Source: Zoroaster sp. YZ-2022
Taxonomy: Eukaryota; Echinodermata; Asteroidea; Forcipulatida; Zoroasteridae
Reading direction: 5' to 3'
Assembly: GCA_029582265.1 (NCBI GenBank)
Contig: CM055828.1
Location: forward strand, 13,799,777-13,863,776
Length of the DNA stretch: 64,000 bases
Part shown: in pieces, positions 33,411 to 44,612 of the stretch
Position numbering within the stretch: the first letter of the stretch is position 1
How the letters are laid out: each line of letters opens with the position of its first letter
Notes under the pieces: model-generated
Database searches by the model: none
Told to the model about the DNA's origin: nothing
Seen by the model: only the letters and a program-made list of their open reading frames with translations
Made by a program: the position numbers and the translations under genes

Positions 33411-33625
33411 AGTGACCAACACAGTCAACTCGTACTTCAACCAACTCGTACTCCAACCAACTCGTACTCCAACCAACTCGTACTCCAACCAACTCGTGCT
33501 TATTTTGGTCAACTCGTACTCGTGCCAACTCGTACGCGTGCCAACTCTTACTTAAACCAACTCTTACTTCAACCAACTCGTACTCCGACAAACTCGTACT
33601 CCGACCAACTCGTGCTCATGACTGC
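33411..33625. repeat. CAACTCGTACTCCAAC minisatellite
   Basis: Around twelve copies of a 16-base unit, with some variants. The complementary unit is repeated at 35155-35290, so the two arrays are inverted relative to each other about 1.6 kb apart. Open frames through it are repeat artefacts. Confidence 0.85.
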
Positions 33626-34045
33626 ATGCGGTAATTTAACATCAAAGTAATCTGATCACTTTTATGTTTCCGCTCAATGTTAAAGTTATCAGTCATTAGC
33701 AGCTCATTCAGGGGTTTCCCTTAACTTTTTTTTCACTCGCCGGCTGGATGCGACTGCGATCACGGGTTTGCGGTTTATTATTTTCAGGATCAAAATCCCG
33801 CAATTGGGGATCTGGTGGGAACGCTGTCTTTGACTCGCCCGCCGGACTACAGATGGAAGGGTTTTGACTCGCCCGTCGCTAGTTTCACTCGCATTTGGCG
33901 AGCAGGTGACTGCTAATTAAGAACCAACTCGTGCTCATGACTGCATGTGGTAATCTATCTCATTTAGCATTTATTCAATGTAATCTGATCACTTTTATGT
34001 TTCCGCTCAATGTTAAAGTTATCAGTCATTAGCAGCTCATTAACC
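33605..34045. repeat. Direct duplication of about 100 bp
   Basis: The sequence from CAACTCGTGCTCATGACTGCATG to TCAGTCATTAGCAGCTCATT occurs at about 33608-33711 and again at about 33924-34042 with small differences. About 210 bases of unrelated, GC-richer sequence lie between. Confidence 0.7.
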
Positions 34046-34823
34046 AGTTGACGTCGGGAATATTAATTTTTTTCCGGTCCCCCGTGCGGGTTTATTTTCA
34101 GTGAAAAATCTGAAAAAATTTCTAGCCATTAATCATTTTTTTTGTCAATGAAACTAAGTTCGGACACCCAAATAAACACCTTTACTCATTGACATTTTGA
34201 GAATTAAATGGCTAGTTTTTTAATTACAGTTGTGTTTGTTCAGCACAATTAGACCGTTGGCAAGCCCCGATGCAACGGCCTATTAGCGACCAGCGCCCGG
34301 TCGAAAAGACGGCATACCTGGAGAGAGATCGAATGCCTCGTAAACAGTGGATATAAATCCCTCTTTACAAATCCCTGGCTGGTACGTCAAAGGAACAGGT
34401 CTTGGATAAAGGGATTAGGCAAAAATCAACGAAAAGAGTGAACTCATTCAGTATTTGCAGTGCATTTTGTCCGGGGCCACCGAACCGTGACCCCATGGAC
34501 TCCGAGAAACAATTGCGTGTATACAAGTCAGCCGCCACGTGTGGCATGTTGACAAGTCTCCCGGTGACACACACAAAAATCAGAATGCGTGTTTAGACGC
34601 TCTCCGATCCGCTGTCCCAAAAAAAATTGCGTGTATACACGGCCTCTGAAGCGAACTGGTTAAGATTAAGAACTTTAAAGTAACTCAAAAAGACCGCGGT
34701 GCAATCAGATGCGCTAATACCTGATAAATAACTGCTGCCAGCCGCTGGAGAAGTCAGTTGCTTTCAACTACCCAAACGATAACAAGATTCATCTCAAGAC
34801 GCTCAAGATTTCAAGAATTCGCC

Positions 34824-35012
34824 ATGGCTCCACCCAAGTATCCATGTGTGTTTTGCTCCAAGGCTGTTCGGCATAATCAGCATGCCTTGCAGTGCGACCG
34901 ATGTGACCGTTGGCAACATCGTGCCTGCAACACCGGGTTCTCTGCTGAGGACTATGTCCGCTTCATGAATGACTCTTCTGAACTGGCACACCAAAATTCA
35001 ATTTCTTTTTAA
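34824..35012 (+). pseudogene. PHD-like zinc finger fragment
   Basis: The frame opens MAPPKYPCVFCSKAVRHNQ and holds a CxxC-CxxC-HxxC pattern (CVFC, CDRCDRWQHRAC) typical of the PHD-like fingers at the start of some transposon-encoded proteins. After about 50 residues the coding similarity stops at an AT-rich sequence, so the gene is truncated. It may be a relic of a LINE ORF1 or a DNA transposon. Confidence 0.45.
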
Positions 35013-35154
35013 ATTTGATTTTCTTAAAAATTGGGAATTTTCATATAATTTTAAAGCCTGGGAAACTCAACTTAATTTATTCTAATAATATCTTCTAAGG
35101 TTTTCAACAGTTGCAGGTAAAAACGACACACCAAAATTCCATTTTCTTCTAATA

Positions 35155-35290
35155 TACGAGTACGAGTTGGTTGGGGTACGAGTTGGTTGAAGTACGAGTT
35201 GGTTGGGGTACGAGTTGGTTGGGGTACGAGTTGGTTGGGGTGCGAGTTGGTTGGGGTGCGAGTTGGTTGGGGTACGAGTTGACTCGAATT
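35155..35290. repeat. TACGAGTTGGTTGGGG minisatellite
   Basis: About eight copies of a 16-base unit, the reverse complement of the unit at 33411-33625. Confidence 0.85.
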
Positions 35291-36085
35291 CGTACATGCG
35301 CAGTGGCAACTATAATAGGATTCTTCTATTTTCTGAAGGGCAGAATTTTTTTAGAAGGTAAATAAAGTCTGAAAACCATCATAAAAGTGGATTTTAAAGA
35401 TAGTTTTCACTTTCTGTACCCCCAAAAATCGATAGTCATTTTTTAACTGGTTAGTGGTTGCAAAAATATTTTTAAAAAACTCCTTAAAACGTGGCAGTTG
35501 GATACAACATTATTTCCCTCCTTTTTTGTACATGTGGGCTAGGGCCGAGGAAACAGGGAGTCCAGTGTATTGGCCCTAGAACGGGGCTAATTTTGTGAGT
35601 ACGTTGTAACGTTACTTCTGCCCCTGACATTTGGCCATGCCTGCCCTTCCTTAGAAAGAGCTGCGAAATGGCAATTTTGTGAATTTGTATCCGACATTCC
35701 GACACCACATTAAATTCATAAAATTTTTAATTTAGGCATGTGTGTGTTTTTTTTTCGTTTTTTGTTTCGTTTTTTTTCTGTTTGTTCACTGATTAGTGCT
35801 TGAGAGGTGACCCTCTCTGATTTGGCTGAATTTTGTTTTAAACATAGATTTATCCTTCGAACTCGCACACAAAATAAATTCAGATCTTAACTCCAAGCAG
35901 TTTGGTAGTTAATAATAATATTAATAATGAGGCTTTCTAACGTGCACGTCTCCACCAAAAAAGGTTCCTAAAGCGCCGTACAAGAGAATATAATGAAAAA
36001 CATAATATTAAATACAATTAAGCAGAAACATAATGCATCACAGGTGCTGTATAACATAATTATTCAAAAAGCACTTGACATAAGG
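35291..36085. other. No gene recognised
   Basis: Only T-rich runs near 35750 and unconserved short frames were seen. Confidence 0.5.
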
Positions 36086-36347
36086 TGTGTTTTAACCCTC
36101 CTACTATTGCTGCACTTTACCGGGAAGTTGCTGTAGAGGTCAAAACCAGTCAACTGTCTGTTTTGACTGTTGACCCAAATGTGCACACAGGGGCATTTTT
36201 GACTGGTTTTTACTGTATTTTTGACCACCCTGAACAATACAAGACGATGCTTTTATCAGTCAAAAACAGTTTACTCATTTTGACCTGTAAATGTACTTAC
36301 TACACTTAAGGTTTGACAATGTTTGACTTTTAAGTGCACTAGATATA
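36086..36347. repeat. Interspersed repeat A, copy 1
   Basis: The block from TAACCCTCCTAC to GTGCACTAGATATA contains several GTCAAAA and TTTTGAC motifs. It recurs at 44909-45170 with about 90% apparent identity. Confidence 0.75.
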
Positions 36348-36619
36348 TACTCACGGAATTTAAAAACGCATCATCCCAATATTTCACATTTTTTTCAACA
36401 GCAGATTATTGCAGTGAGAAATAAGAACATAGGTTAACAATTTATGATATTTTAATCAATACTTTCTCAGTCAAGCATGAGCGCAAATTTTCACATCATA
36501 CTGACACAATAAAAGTGCTATGCACAATTATGGCTTCAATTTATCACTACATATAACTAAATAAGTTATACATATTTATTGAGAAATATAAGTTGATGCG
36601 TTTTTAAATTCCGTGAGTG
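36348..36619. mobile_element. 272-bp MITE with TA target, inserted in repeat A
   Basis: The inverted ends read YACTCACGGAATTTAAAAAC inward and continue GCATCA. TA is present on both sides (36346-36347, 36620-36621). The paralogous repeat copy near 45170 lacks the insert and shows the joined site AGATATACACTT, giving an empty-site control. The TIR start YACT-A...AAACGC resembles that of the MITE at 10605. Confidence 0.85.
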
Positions 36620-36730
36620 TACTTAAAAAAAAAAAAATTACACCATTAACTACAAGCCAATTACATGTATGTTTCTGAGTATTCCTACAGGGCCGAATGC
36701 CAATATGTCATATTTATCAAAATAATTTAT

Positions 36731-37650
36731 AACTAGAGCTCAAGTGTTTGTTGAGACAAACACATGGTGTTCGCGAGAACTTCCGGTTCAATCAATTATC
36801 ATCGATGATGTCACAATCATATTTTGCAAATATGGATCATCTTTTATTATAAAAATATCAATTTCATATTCAAAACACCTATCAATTTTGCATTAGAATA
36901 TGTTGAATTTGAACTCCCTGTTTGGACCGGAAGTAAAGTTCAGATCAGGTGATTTGAAGGTCATACATCTGACACAATAAAACTTCCTCATGTTCAGGAA
37001 AAAATAACGTTAGTACCTGCTTTGGTTCAATTTCCGAGATTGGAAAAAAAGTCCCTTTTTAAAACTGCCGCTATGATGTCATCAAACATATTTTTTGAAA
37101 GGATAAGATGTCACTAGTCACTTTATTCACAGAAGTCATATTCAAATTTCCTGTGGTTTTTCAGATAGAAAATTATTATTTTTCTAAACCTGTCGCCAGA
37201 GGGCACTGTGACAGGTGATGTCATCATCAGTCATATTTTTAAAAGGTCACATGTCAATAGTAATTTCGTCCACTGAAAGCATGTCCAAATACCATATGGA
37301 CCCTATAAAAGTGCTTCAGAATATTTTTTCACTTAAACTTCTGGTTTCGACCGGAAGGAGAGGTCAGATTGGGGTCATGTCTGTGTACGAATTGTCACAT
37401 AATTCAAGATCTGTAAGATGATGCAAATATTGTGTAAGTATCTTTTGTGGTTCATGAGATATGATATTTTGAAATATTAAAATTTGATTTAGTGTAATTT
37501 GATATCGTATGGCGTCACAACTTTACCTGAAACTATATATCTCAACTTTATTGACAACTACATGTACATGTTATGGCCTAAGTATACAACTACATGTATA
37601 GTTTTTTTGCAGGATAGGTTTCGCGAAGAAAGAGAAAAAAAAAACTATTA
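36731..37650 (+). repeat. Hairpin-ended interspersed repeat B, copy 1
   Basis: It begins AACTAGAGCTCAAGTGTTTG, with a GTGTTTGT...ACAAACAC hairpin, and runs through CTTCCGGTTCAATCA, ATCATCGATGATGTC, CCTATAAAAGTGCTTCAGAAT and TTTCGACCGGAAGGAGAGGTCA. Copies occur at 45342-46338 and, inverted, at 62140-62710. No coding capacity is evident. Confidence 0.75.
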
Positions 37651-37755
37651 TTGTGTTTTTGTAATTTAGCCTAATTGTTGTAATAATTTTATCATCCCAC
37701 AGCAAATAACTGACTATCCAACTTAAACATGTGAAGGAGTGAAATCATATGCATC

Positions 37756-38193
37756 ATGCTCAAGAAAGCACTGCCAAACACTAGCAATGTTTGTCACTTT
37801 GACAGAGCTCAAAAGTGTCTTCATACCCACCTCCGTATCTGTGGCTGCTGCAGTAAACTCAACATCAATGATGTTAATGAAGCAGTGGCCCATCAGCAAA
37901 ATACTGAATCTACCCAAGTAATATTGAACAAAAATTTCCATGTACATGTGCGTCAAAACAATGGAGCAAGTAATTATGGAATGAATGAGTGTTACACTGG
38001 AATTTTGAAGACTGAAGGCTCAAATCTAACTACTCTTAAAGATGTTGGAACTCGATGTATCAAACAACTGACCAGGCATCTTCTACAGTTTCAGCGTTGG
38101 AAGAGTGATTATGTAATGGCACCTACATTAGGAAGTTCTCAATATCAAGGCAGTGGTGGACGTAATCGTGATTTGAAACGATTTCTTGAAGAG
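37756..38193 (+). CDS. NAGS: NAGS exon 1: N-acetylglutamate synthase, N-terminus
   Basis: The exon opens at ATG 37756, with an in-frame TGA 24 bases upstream, and gives 146 codons to a GAG|GTAAAT donor at 38193. The N-terminal 60 residues are rich in Lys, His and Asn with few acids, as expected of a mitochondrial presequence. The last residues (GRNRDLKRFLEE) match the start of the conserved amino-acid kinase region. The identification comes mainly from the next exons, which join in phase 0. The enzyme makes N-acetylglutamate, the activator of carbamoyl phosphate synthetase I. The upstream non-coding part of the exon may begin at a CCCACAG acceptor near 37701. Confidence 0.75.
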
Positions 38194-39331
38194 GTAAATG
38201 TGCAACATTAGCAGAAATGAAACAAATGTAAGAATTAGACCTGGGCGAATGGTTCAATTATTTGGTTATTCACGAAGAGTAATTGCTAATTGTAATCGTA
38301 ATCACTGGTTTTGACCTATTTGATTAATTATGACGACGGCACGAAACTATTCACAGGTAATTCATGAACTGTTTTATGAATGCCATTTTGCACAGATTAG
38401 ACAAGATGCAATAAAACGTATACTGTACAGTGTACATTTACATACATTTCATCCGAAGCTAGTTCAGCTAGTAACAGATTTATAGATGAATGGATATCCT
38501 GAACAAGTCCTGTACCAGTCATCAAACACTTATAAAAGTTTTTTTTTTTACGACTCGAGTTTCTATCTGGTAAAAATCATTCACAAGTTGCCCATGCCGT
38601 TGTTAAGCACTTTACTACTCGCGAATACTTTACCACATACTTTGATTCACCCAAACTAGGGATGATGAGGTAGCAACATCTTGGCCATGGCTTAGAAAAA
38701 TTTAAACGAAATGAAATAAAAACATTTCATGTATGGTTGCACACAAGCAATGCACTCGCAGGCTGGGTTACTGATGCGCATGAATATAAAGAGTTTTTGG
38801 ATGGGGATATAACATGAAACACGCTGCATGTATTCAATGTATAGTACTAGTAGTAGAGTCAATGAGGTTCTCGAACGAGAACCTTCGTTCGATGTGGACT
38901 GTTTTTTGAGATGCTACATGTAGGTACAGCAAGCACATGCAAATCAGTGACAATAACATGCAATGAAAATCTAAAAATTAAAAGGCAAACAACAAAGTTT
39001 AAGTTGTGAGATATCATGGAATTTTTCCCAAAGAGAATTAAGACCCCTGGATGCAATATAGCAACTTTGGGTCTTTTGGATATGGAGTATATTTTTTCCT
39101 ACATGTAACAAAGTCATGTACCTGTACATGTGGTGGTTTGGAACTTCAGAAATAAAAGTATGGTGGACTTAAAAGCATGTGCAAAATAACAAGGTAATTA
39201 AGTTGGATCGCACTTGATATTAGTATTTGTTTGTTAAATATTGTTTGGAGGTATATATATAAATGAACTTACTCTTCACGTAATTGTGACAGCATGTTCT
39301 TCAGGGGTACCTGACCACGCCGCGCTGGCTC
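38194..39331. other. NAGS intron 1, first part
   Basis: No coding signal. ACATGTA-rich intronic sequence up to the hAT element. Confidence 0.6.
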
Positions 39332-39639
39332 CAACGGCGCACCCAGGATTTTGTCTTGGGGGGGGCTCAAAGAAAATTTTACTCTCACAAATCAACTAGG
39401 CCTAGTATGTATATGTATGTATGTAATTTTGGGTTGTATGTATGTATAATATGTATGGATGGATCTTCCCATTAGGAACTCGGTAACCTCCCATGGAGGG
39501 GCATAAACGCCAAGCTGGCAAAAGACAATCTCACTCACACACAAGCATTAGTGTATCGTCTATAATTATAAACTGCACAAATCAATCAATTGTGATTCAG
39601 TAACTAGACGACAATACTTAATATAGGCATTGTGAAATC

Positions 39640-39720
39640 AGCGGTCAGCCTGGGATTCCGAACTCACAACCTTGTGATTGCAAGCCCTGCAGTCTAACCA
39701 CGTGACCACGGTGCCATTAG
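39640..39720 (-). repeat. tRNA-derived SINE head inside hAT element
   Basis: On the minus strand TGGTCACGTGGTTAGACTG (A box) and GGTTGTGAGTTCGGAATCC (B box) have tRNA spacing. No clear cloverleaf or mature 3' end was found, so a SINE is favoured over a tRNA gene. Confidence 0.5.
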
Positions 39721-39946
39721 TATAATAGGGGGCAGCAATTTTTAACCTCTATAGTCCTAGTAGAGGCATAGGATGTAAGGGTGTTCAAAAACTGGTTAGG
39801 TAGAGGCATAGGGTATAATAATAAGGGTGTTCAAAAACTGGCTCCTAATCCTTTCATTTATGATACCTATAGTTGTTGATTGAAAAAAATCATTTATTTG
39901 TGACAAATGTACAACTTTACTTAATAAATCTAGTGAGGCAATAACA

Positions 39947-42395
39947 TTAAAGTGAAAAGTCCAATCTACGACGCTTTAGTGCCATCCGATTTATGACGTC
40001 ATCGATGTCCACATCTATTGCTCTATGTATAGCCATCAAAGCAAGGCCTGTCAGACGCTGGTTGCTCATGGCTGACCTCAAGTAGGATTTAAGGCGACGA
40101 AGGGTACTGAAGGTGCGTTCTGCAGTAGCTGAGGTAGCAGGGATGACTGCAAATATCGTGATAAGTGTGTGTATATTCGGGTACAGGTCCACCAATCCTG
40201 GTACTGAAGTCAGAGTCTCTGTAGGTGTACATGTAGATGGTACATTACCGACAGCATTTTTCCACCGCGCACACCACATATCAAACTCGCCTCTCACTAT
40301 GCCTTCAGATTCGATGTCTTGTGCGTACATTTGCACAATGTCCTGGAGTTGATTGAAGTTGGTATCATTGCAGTATGCAGGCAATATGTACTGTAGTTTG
40401 GCGCATCTTTCAAAGTGGACTGAAAACCTTGTGCTGAGTTCACTTAGCAATTGATCAATGTAGATGCCAAACATTGATACCCTGAAGTATTCTTCAGCTG
40501 ATTGAGATGGATGATTTTCTCTCGCTGTTTGACGAGATGCTGTCCGTGGTTTGCGTATGGCGCCGTCTACTTCATCAGCCAACTTCGTTGCATCACTAAA
40601 CAGCCGTCCAAACTCTTCTTCACTGTTTTCCCTCATTTGCTTGATGATCTGCTGCACATCACGCACAAGTCTAACGCATCCAACGAGGTCACATGTAGGT
40701 GACTGCAATTTCCGGGATAAGGGTAGGAGGACTCCGCTGAGCCGGTTTAGTATGGTTGTGGCCACGATAAATACTGAAGATCTGAGAGCAGTAAGCAATG
40801 TGGACGCTCTTTTCGACAATGATCTGTCACGATTATGTGACACATACTCAAGGGCCTCCTCTATAGGGACGTAGAGTTCATAGAAGACGTTAACAGCCTC
40901 GTGCCTCTCAACCCATCTTGTGGTGCATAGTTTTTTCAGACGTTTGTGTGACGACTCTGGGGCCGTCTTGGTGATGTAGTCACTTAGGAGGTTTTGTCTC
41001 TTGGCCGAAGAACCAAAAAACGAACAAATCTCCTGAATGGTGCTGATCGTGTTTAGTATTGTAGGTAAGTTACTTCCATGAGAGACAACCAGATTTAATA
41101 CATGACTTGCACAATGTGTGTACACTGCGAGTGGGTTCTTCTCTCTTATGCATGCTTGGACTCCATTAAATTGCCCGCTCATAGCCGAAGCCCCATCATA
41201 ACCTTGACCACGCATATTCATGGGATCTAGAGTTTTCTCATGGAGTATGTCAAGTATGCTTTTCATAGTCCGTGTCCTGTGAGATCATTCACTGTTACAA
41301 AAGTCAAAACTTCTCACATACTTTGCCATCATGCACATATCTCACTGACAGGCTCATTTGTTCTTTTGTGGAACAGTCTGTTGTCTCATCCACCAATACA
41401 CTGAAGTATTTCGCATCCTTCACTTCATCAACTATCTTTTCAGAGATAATATCTCCAACGGTGTTGATGATCTCATTTTGTGTGTTCCAACTTGTGTACA
41501 TGGCGTTTCCTCCTGCAGTTTCTATGTGCCTCTTCAGATAATTGTCTCCAGCGTTGATGCGGAAACGAAGGGCTGACCTGAAGTTTCCATCATTTTCCGT
41601 GGATGTGTTGGCGATGTTGGTGATGTTGGCGATACTGCCGCTGTCTCGGTGACCACGAAATGAAATTTCCTGCCTTCCCAAAAAGAGCACAGTTTCAATC
41701 ATAGGTCTGATACGCTGTCTATTGGTTATTATTTGTTGTTGTCTTGTGTTGTCAAGTTGATTGTCAATGCTTGGTACCTTGTTGGTCACAACCTTGAGAA
41801 ACATCTGACATGAGTTGACAGCATCAGCATGATACTTTGCACTGTTGTGCTTGTTGAAGACTTCAATTGCGTCTTTGTATTTGTTAAAGGGAGTGCTTAC
41901 TAAGGTTTTTAATATTTGATTGCCGTGTGCTCCGGCAGATTCAGGGTCAAAGATGAGACATGGTTTGCAGAAAACACCCTTCTCTGCATCGCTGTATGCC
42001 AACCAGTTGTATCGTTTTAGCCAGCTATGTTGAAATCGTCTCCTAGAATTTGCACACTGTGGGAAGTTGAAGGAGGAATCAGGTACCCAGCAGTCTGTAA
42101 TGAGGGCCAACTTTGTTTCATCGTCTAGCAATTTCCTCCCGTGCGCTTTACTGTAGTTTCCAATGTCGTACTTAGTTGTGAAACCTGTACAGTTAGACCC
42201 TTCTATTATGACAGCTGTGGCAGACTCAATTTGTTTATTGCAGTCGTCTGAGCTTTCACTGCTTCCACGCTGTGGAACGGACTTAAGGATGCCGAAGTCA
42301 TCAGGGGTGTCTTTAGAGCTACTCTCTTTGCTTACTGGGGCAAAGCTTAATTTGGCTTGCTTCAGTTTCTTGGGTGGGGGCCCACTGGTGCTCAT
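39947..42395 (-). pseudogene. hAT transposase (ZMYM1-like/DUF4371 type), frameshifted
   Basis: The N-terminal frame (41304-42395) starts MSTSGPPPKKLKQAKLSF. It contains a TTF-type zinc-finger region (RFQHSWLKRYNWLAYSDAEK, then FCKPCLIF) and the DUF4371-type block ending KEQMSLSVRYVHDGK. The second frame (39947-41266) carries GYDGASAMSG, HCASHVLNL and CTTRWVERHEAV. It also has the hAT C-terminal dimerisation signature TSATAERTFSTLRRLKSYLR. The two frames are separated by a disrupted stretch at 41266-41304. Otherwise each is long and open, indicating a fairly young element. The protein would have cut and pasted the element. Confidence 0.85.
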
Positions 42396-43622
42396 TCTTA
42401 ATTTCTGAGAAAGTACAAATCAAAATTACACATTTTAATTTAACATTTTTTATTTTAATGCTAGCCCTTAATTTGAATCTTTAACATGGTGTTTATTTTT
42501 TTGTATTCAGTATAGGGGGCATATATATATTTAGTTCTAAACTTATTTATAATGGATGTTCGTCAGATTGTCAATATAGGCTCAAAACAAGAAATAGGGC
42601 CCAAGTATATATGTTAGACTTATTGCCACTCATCTGGGTTAGGCTGGTGCCCGCATGGTTTCCCCAGAATGTTGTGGTATGTTGGTGTAATCAGTGTACA
42701 GTGCTGCAAAAACAGCCCACTGGACTTCCAATTGATTATACTTACCGATGAAGCCAATCTCTGGAGTCTGGATTGCAATTTTTCAGTAATACTCCCTCTT
42801 GATAAACATGAACTTGAGTGTATATCGTCGGCAAGATTTTTTGCTTTAAATAATTATATAGCGGACGTTGTTGAAGAGATCATTCCGGGGCGGTGATACC
42901 TACTTTCCATAAGTGGGCGGCAAATCCAGATCCTACCGGTAATCTTTTTCTTCTTTTTTTTGCTAAAACGGTGTCACATAATAATTATTTATATCAGATT
43001 ACTAAACTAAAACTAAAACCCTAACCTGGGCATGTATGTGATGTGTAATTTGGAAAGGGTACGATTGCAGGCCTTTTTAATGCCCTGCACACAGCCGAGT
43101 TAAAGAAAAATGGAGAAAAGGAAACAACACATGATAAAATAAGATTGGATCTGGTCGTTGCACCAGAGTTACATGTTCATGCATATATTCATTATACATC
43201 ATCTAAAAAGAAATTGTGGGTAAACAAAAATGCATTACTTTATCCTTACACTTGTCCGGCATTCCCTTGAAAAGGGAAAAACACTTAAATTTGAAAAATG
43301 CGGGAACCACGTAAAATATATTTTAGCCCGGACAAATTGGCACGTTGGTTTCAAATGTTTATGTTATTGTTGCAAATTTAAACAATTATAGTGAGATTTC
43401 ATGAGACATCATAATAAAATAATTTTAGCAGAAAAAAGAAAAAAAATTCCAGTGGCATAAGATGAAAAGGGCTGGAAAAAAAACATTTGCAACTTTTCTC
43501 CTCCCCCCCTCTCTCTCTCCTTTTTTTCCTTCTTCTTTTTGTCCCTTTTTTTTCGGGGACCCTCTTGGGGGGGGGCTCAAGCCCCCCAAGCCCCCCCCCT
43601 TGGGTGCGCCGTTGGCTGGCTC

Positions 43623-44486
43623 AGTGCCATGATGATATTGGCCAGGTACAATACATAGGCAAAACGGTTGTTGGCTTCCGCCTTCTGCTCATCTTTTTTT
43701 CTGTTTATTTCTAAAATTTTGTAGTTAAATTTAAATACTAACAAACTTGAGACAACAACTTATAAAAATATTTTTATTACATCTTTTATTAACCGTTGTA
43801 AAATCTGTTCAAGGCGAAAAAGTTCATTCAACTATTCGAGTAGTTAATTATTCACGAATAGTTGCTGACAATTAATAGCATTTTTTCACTATATGCCCAG
43901 GCCTGGTAAGAATAGAGTGACTGAAACATGTTATTTTAATTTAAAAATGTGCTGGGAGTCATTGGTTACATGTAGTTCGTTAACCTTTTAACCGAATCTT
44001 TCACGGTCAGTTAACTGATGGACTCAGTACTGTATAGCCATGACAGGGATACATGTACTTTACATGGGGCTGGGTATTCCAATTCCATCTAAGTCCAACA
44101 GTTGGGTGGTAGTGTTACTGCATGGTGTTGGATTTTGGTGGATTAATGTGATTAATGGTAATTCTGTGGAAATTGGGACATTGAAAGCATGAGAAACGGA
44201 GATTTCATGTTAAATATGATTCAAAAGCAGTTATCTCAGTCAAATCAAGATCAAATTAAGTAATTTTCACAATCACTGCATTAGAAAGCAATAAAAAAGG
44301 TTATTACATGTATATCTGATATGTTTGAATACAAGTACAACTTATATACAGTACATTGTACATGTGTTCATTTCTCACTTGTATGCTACATTGTATTACC
44401 GTGGTATCCACATGTACTGTACGTGTATGTACATGTATGTATTGTACAATGTAAATGACAATTGTATTGTGTGTGTGCATATGTAG
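43623..44486. other. NAGS intron 1, second part
   Basis: No gene recognised. Rich in TACATGTA strings up to the exon 2 acceptor (TATGTAG). Confidence 0.6.
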
Positions 44487-44612
44487 GTTGGTACTAATCC
44501 AAAGGAAGCACGCTATTGGTTAAAGCAGTTTCAATTGATAGGTAGTTCATCACAAACAAGTCCATTTGCAGTTGTTCAAGTAGATCAGGAGATATTTCAG
44601 CATACAGAACAG
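44487..44612 (+). CDS. NAGS: NAGS exon 2
   Basis: This 126-base exon lies between a TATGTAG acceptor and a CAG|GTGGGT donor. It reads VGTNPKEARYWLKQFQ and includes SPFAVVQVDQEIF. From knowledge of the family, the pattern PREARHWLTQFQ...PFAVI-VDEEV is the start of the amino-acid kinase domain of animal N-acetylglutamate synthase. Both boundaries are phase 0 and join cleanly to exons 1 and 3. Confidence 0.85.

Larger units (their letters stand above)
39332..43614 (-). mobile_element. hAT DNA transposon in NAGS intron 1, with 8-bp TSD
   Basis: The inverted ends read CAACGGCGCACCCAGGATTT on the left and CAACGGCGCACCCAAGGGGG on the complement of the right, each leading into a G-run and CTC. Perfect 8-bp target duplications GCTGGCTC occupy 39324-39331 and 43615-43622. 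The element is 4283 bp and encodes a frameshifted transposase on the minus strand. A tRNA-derived SINE lies inside near its left end. The TIRs resemble those of the 942-bp element at 20296. Confidence 0.92.

Noticed and set aside
33214..33591. Open frames on both strands through 33400-33600
   Set aside because: The translated text is periodic and comes from the 16-base minisatellite.
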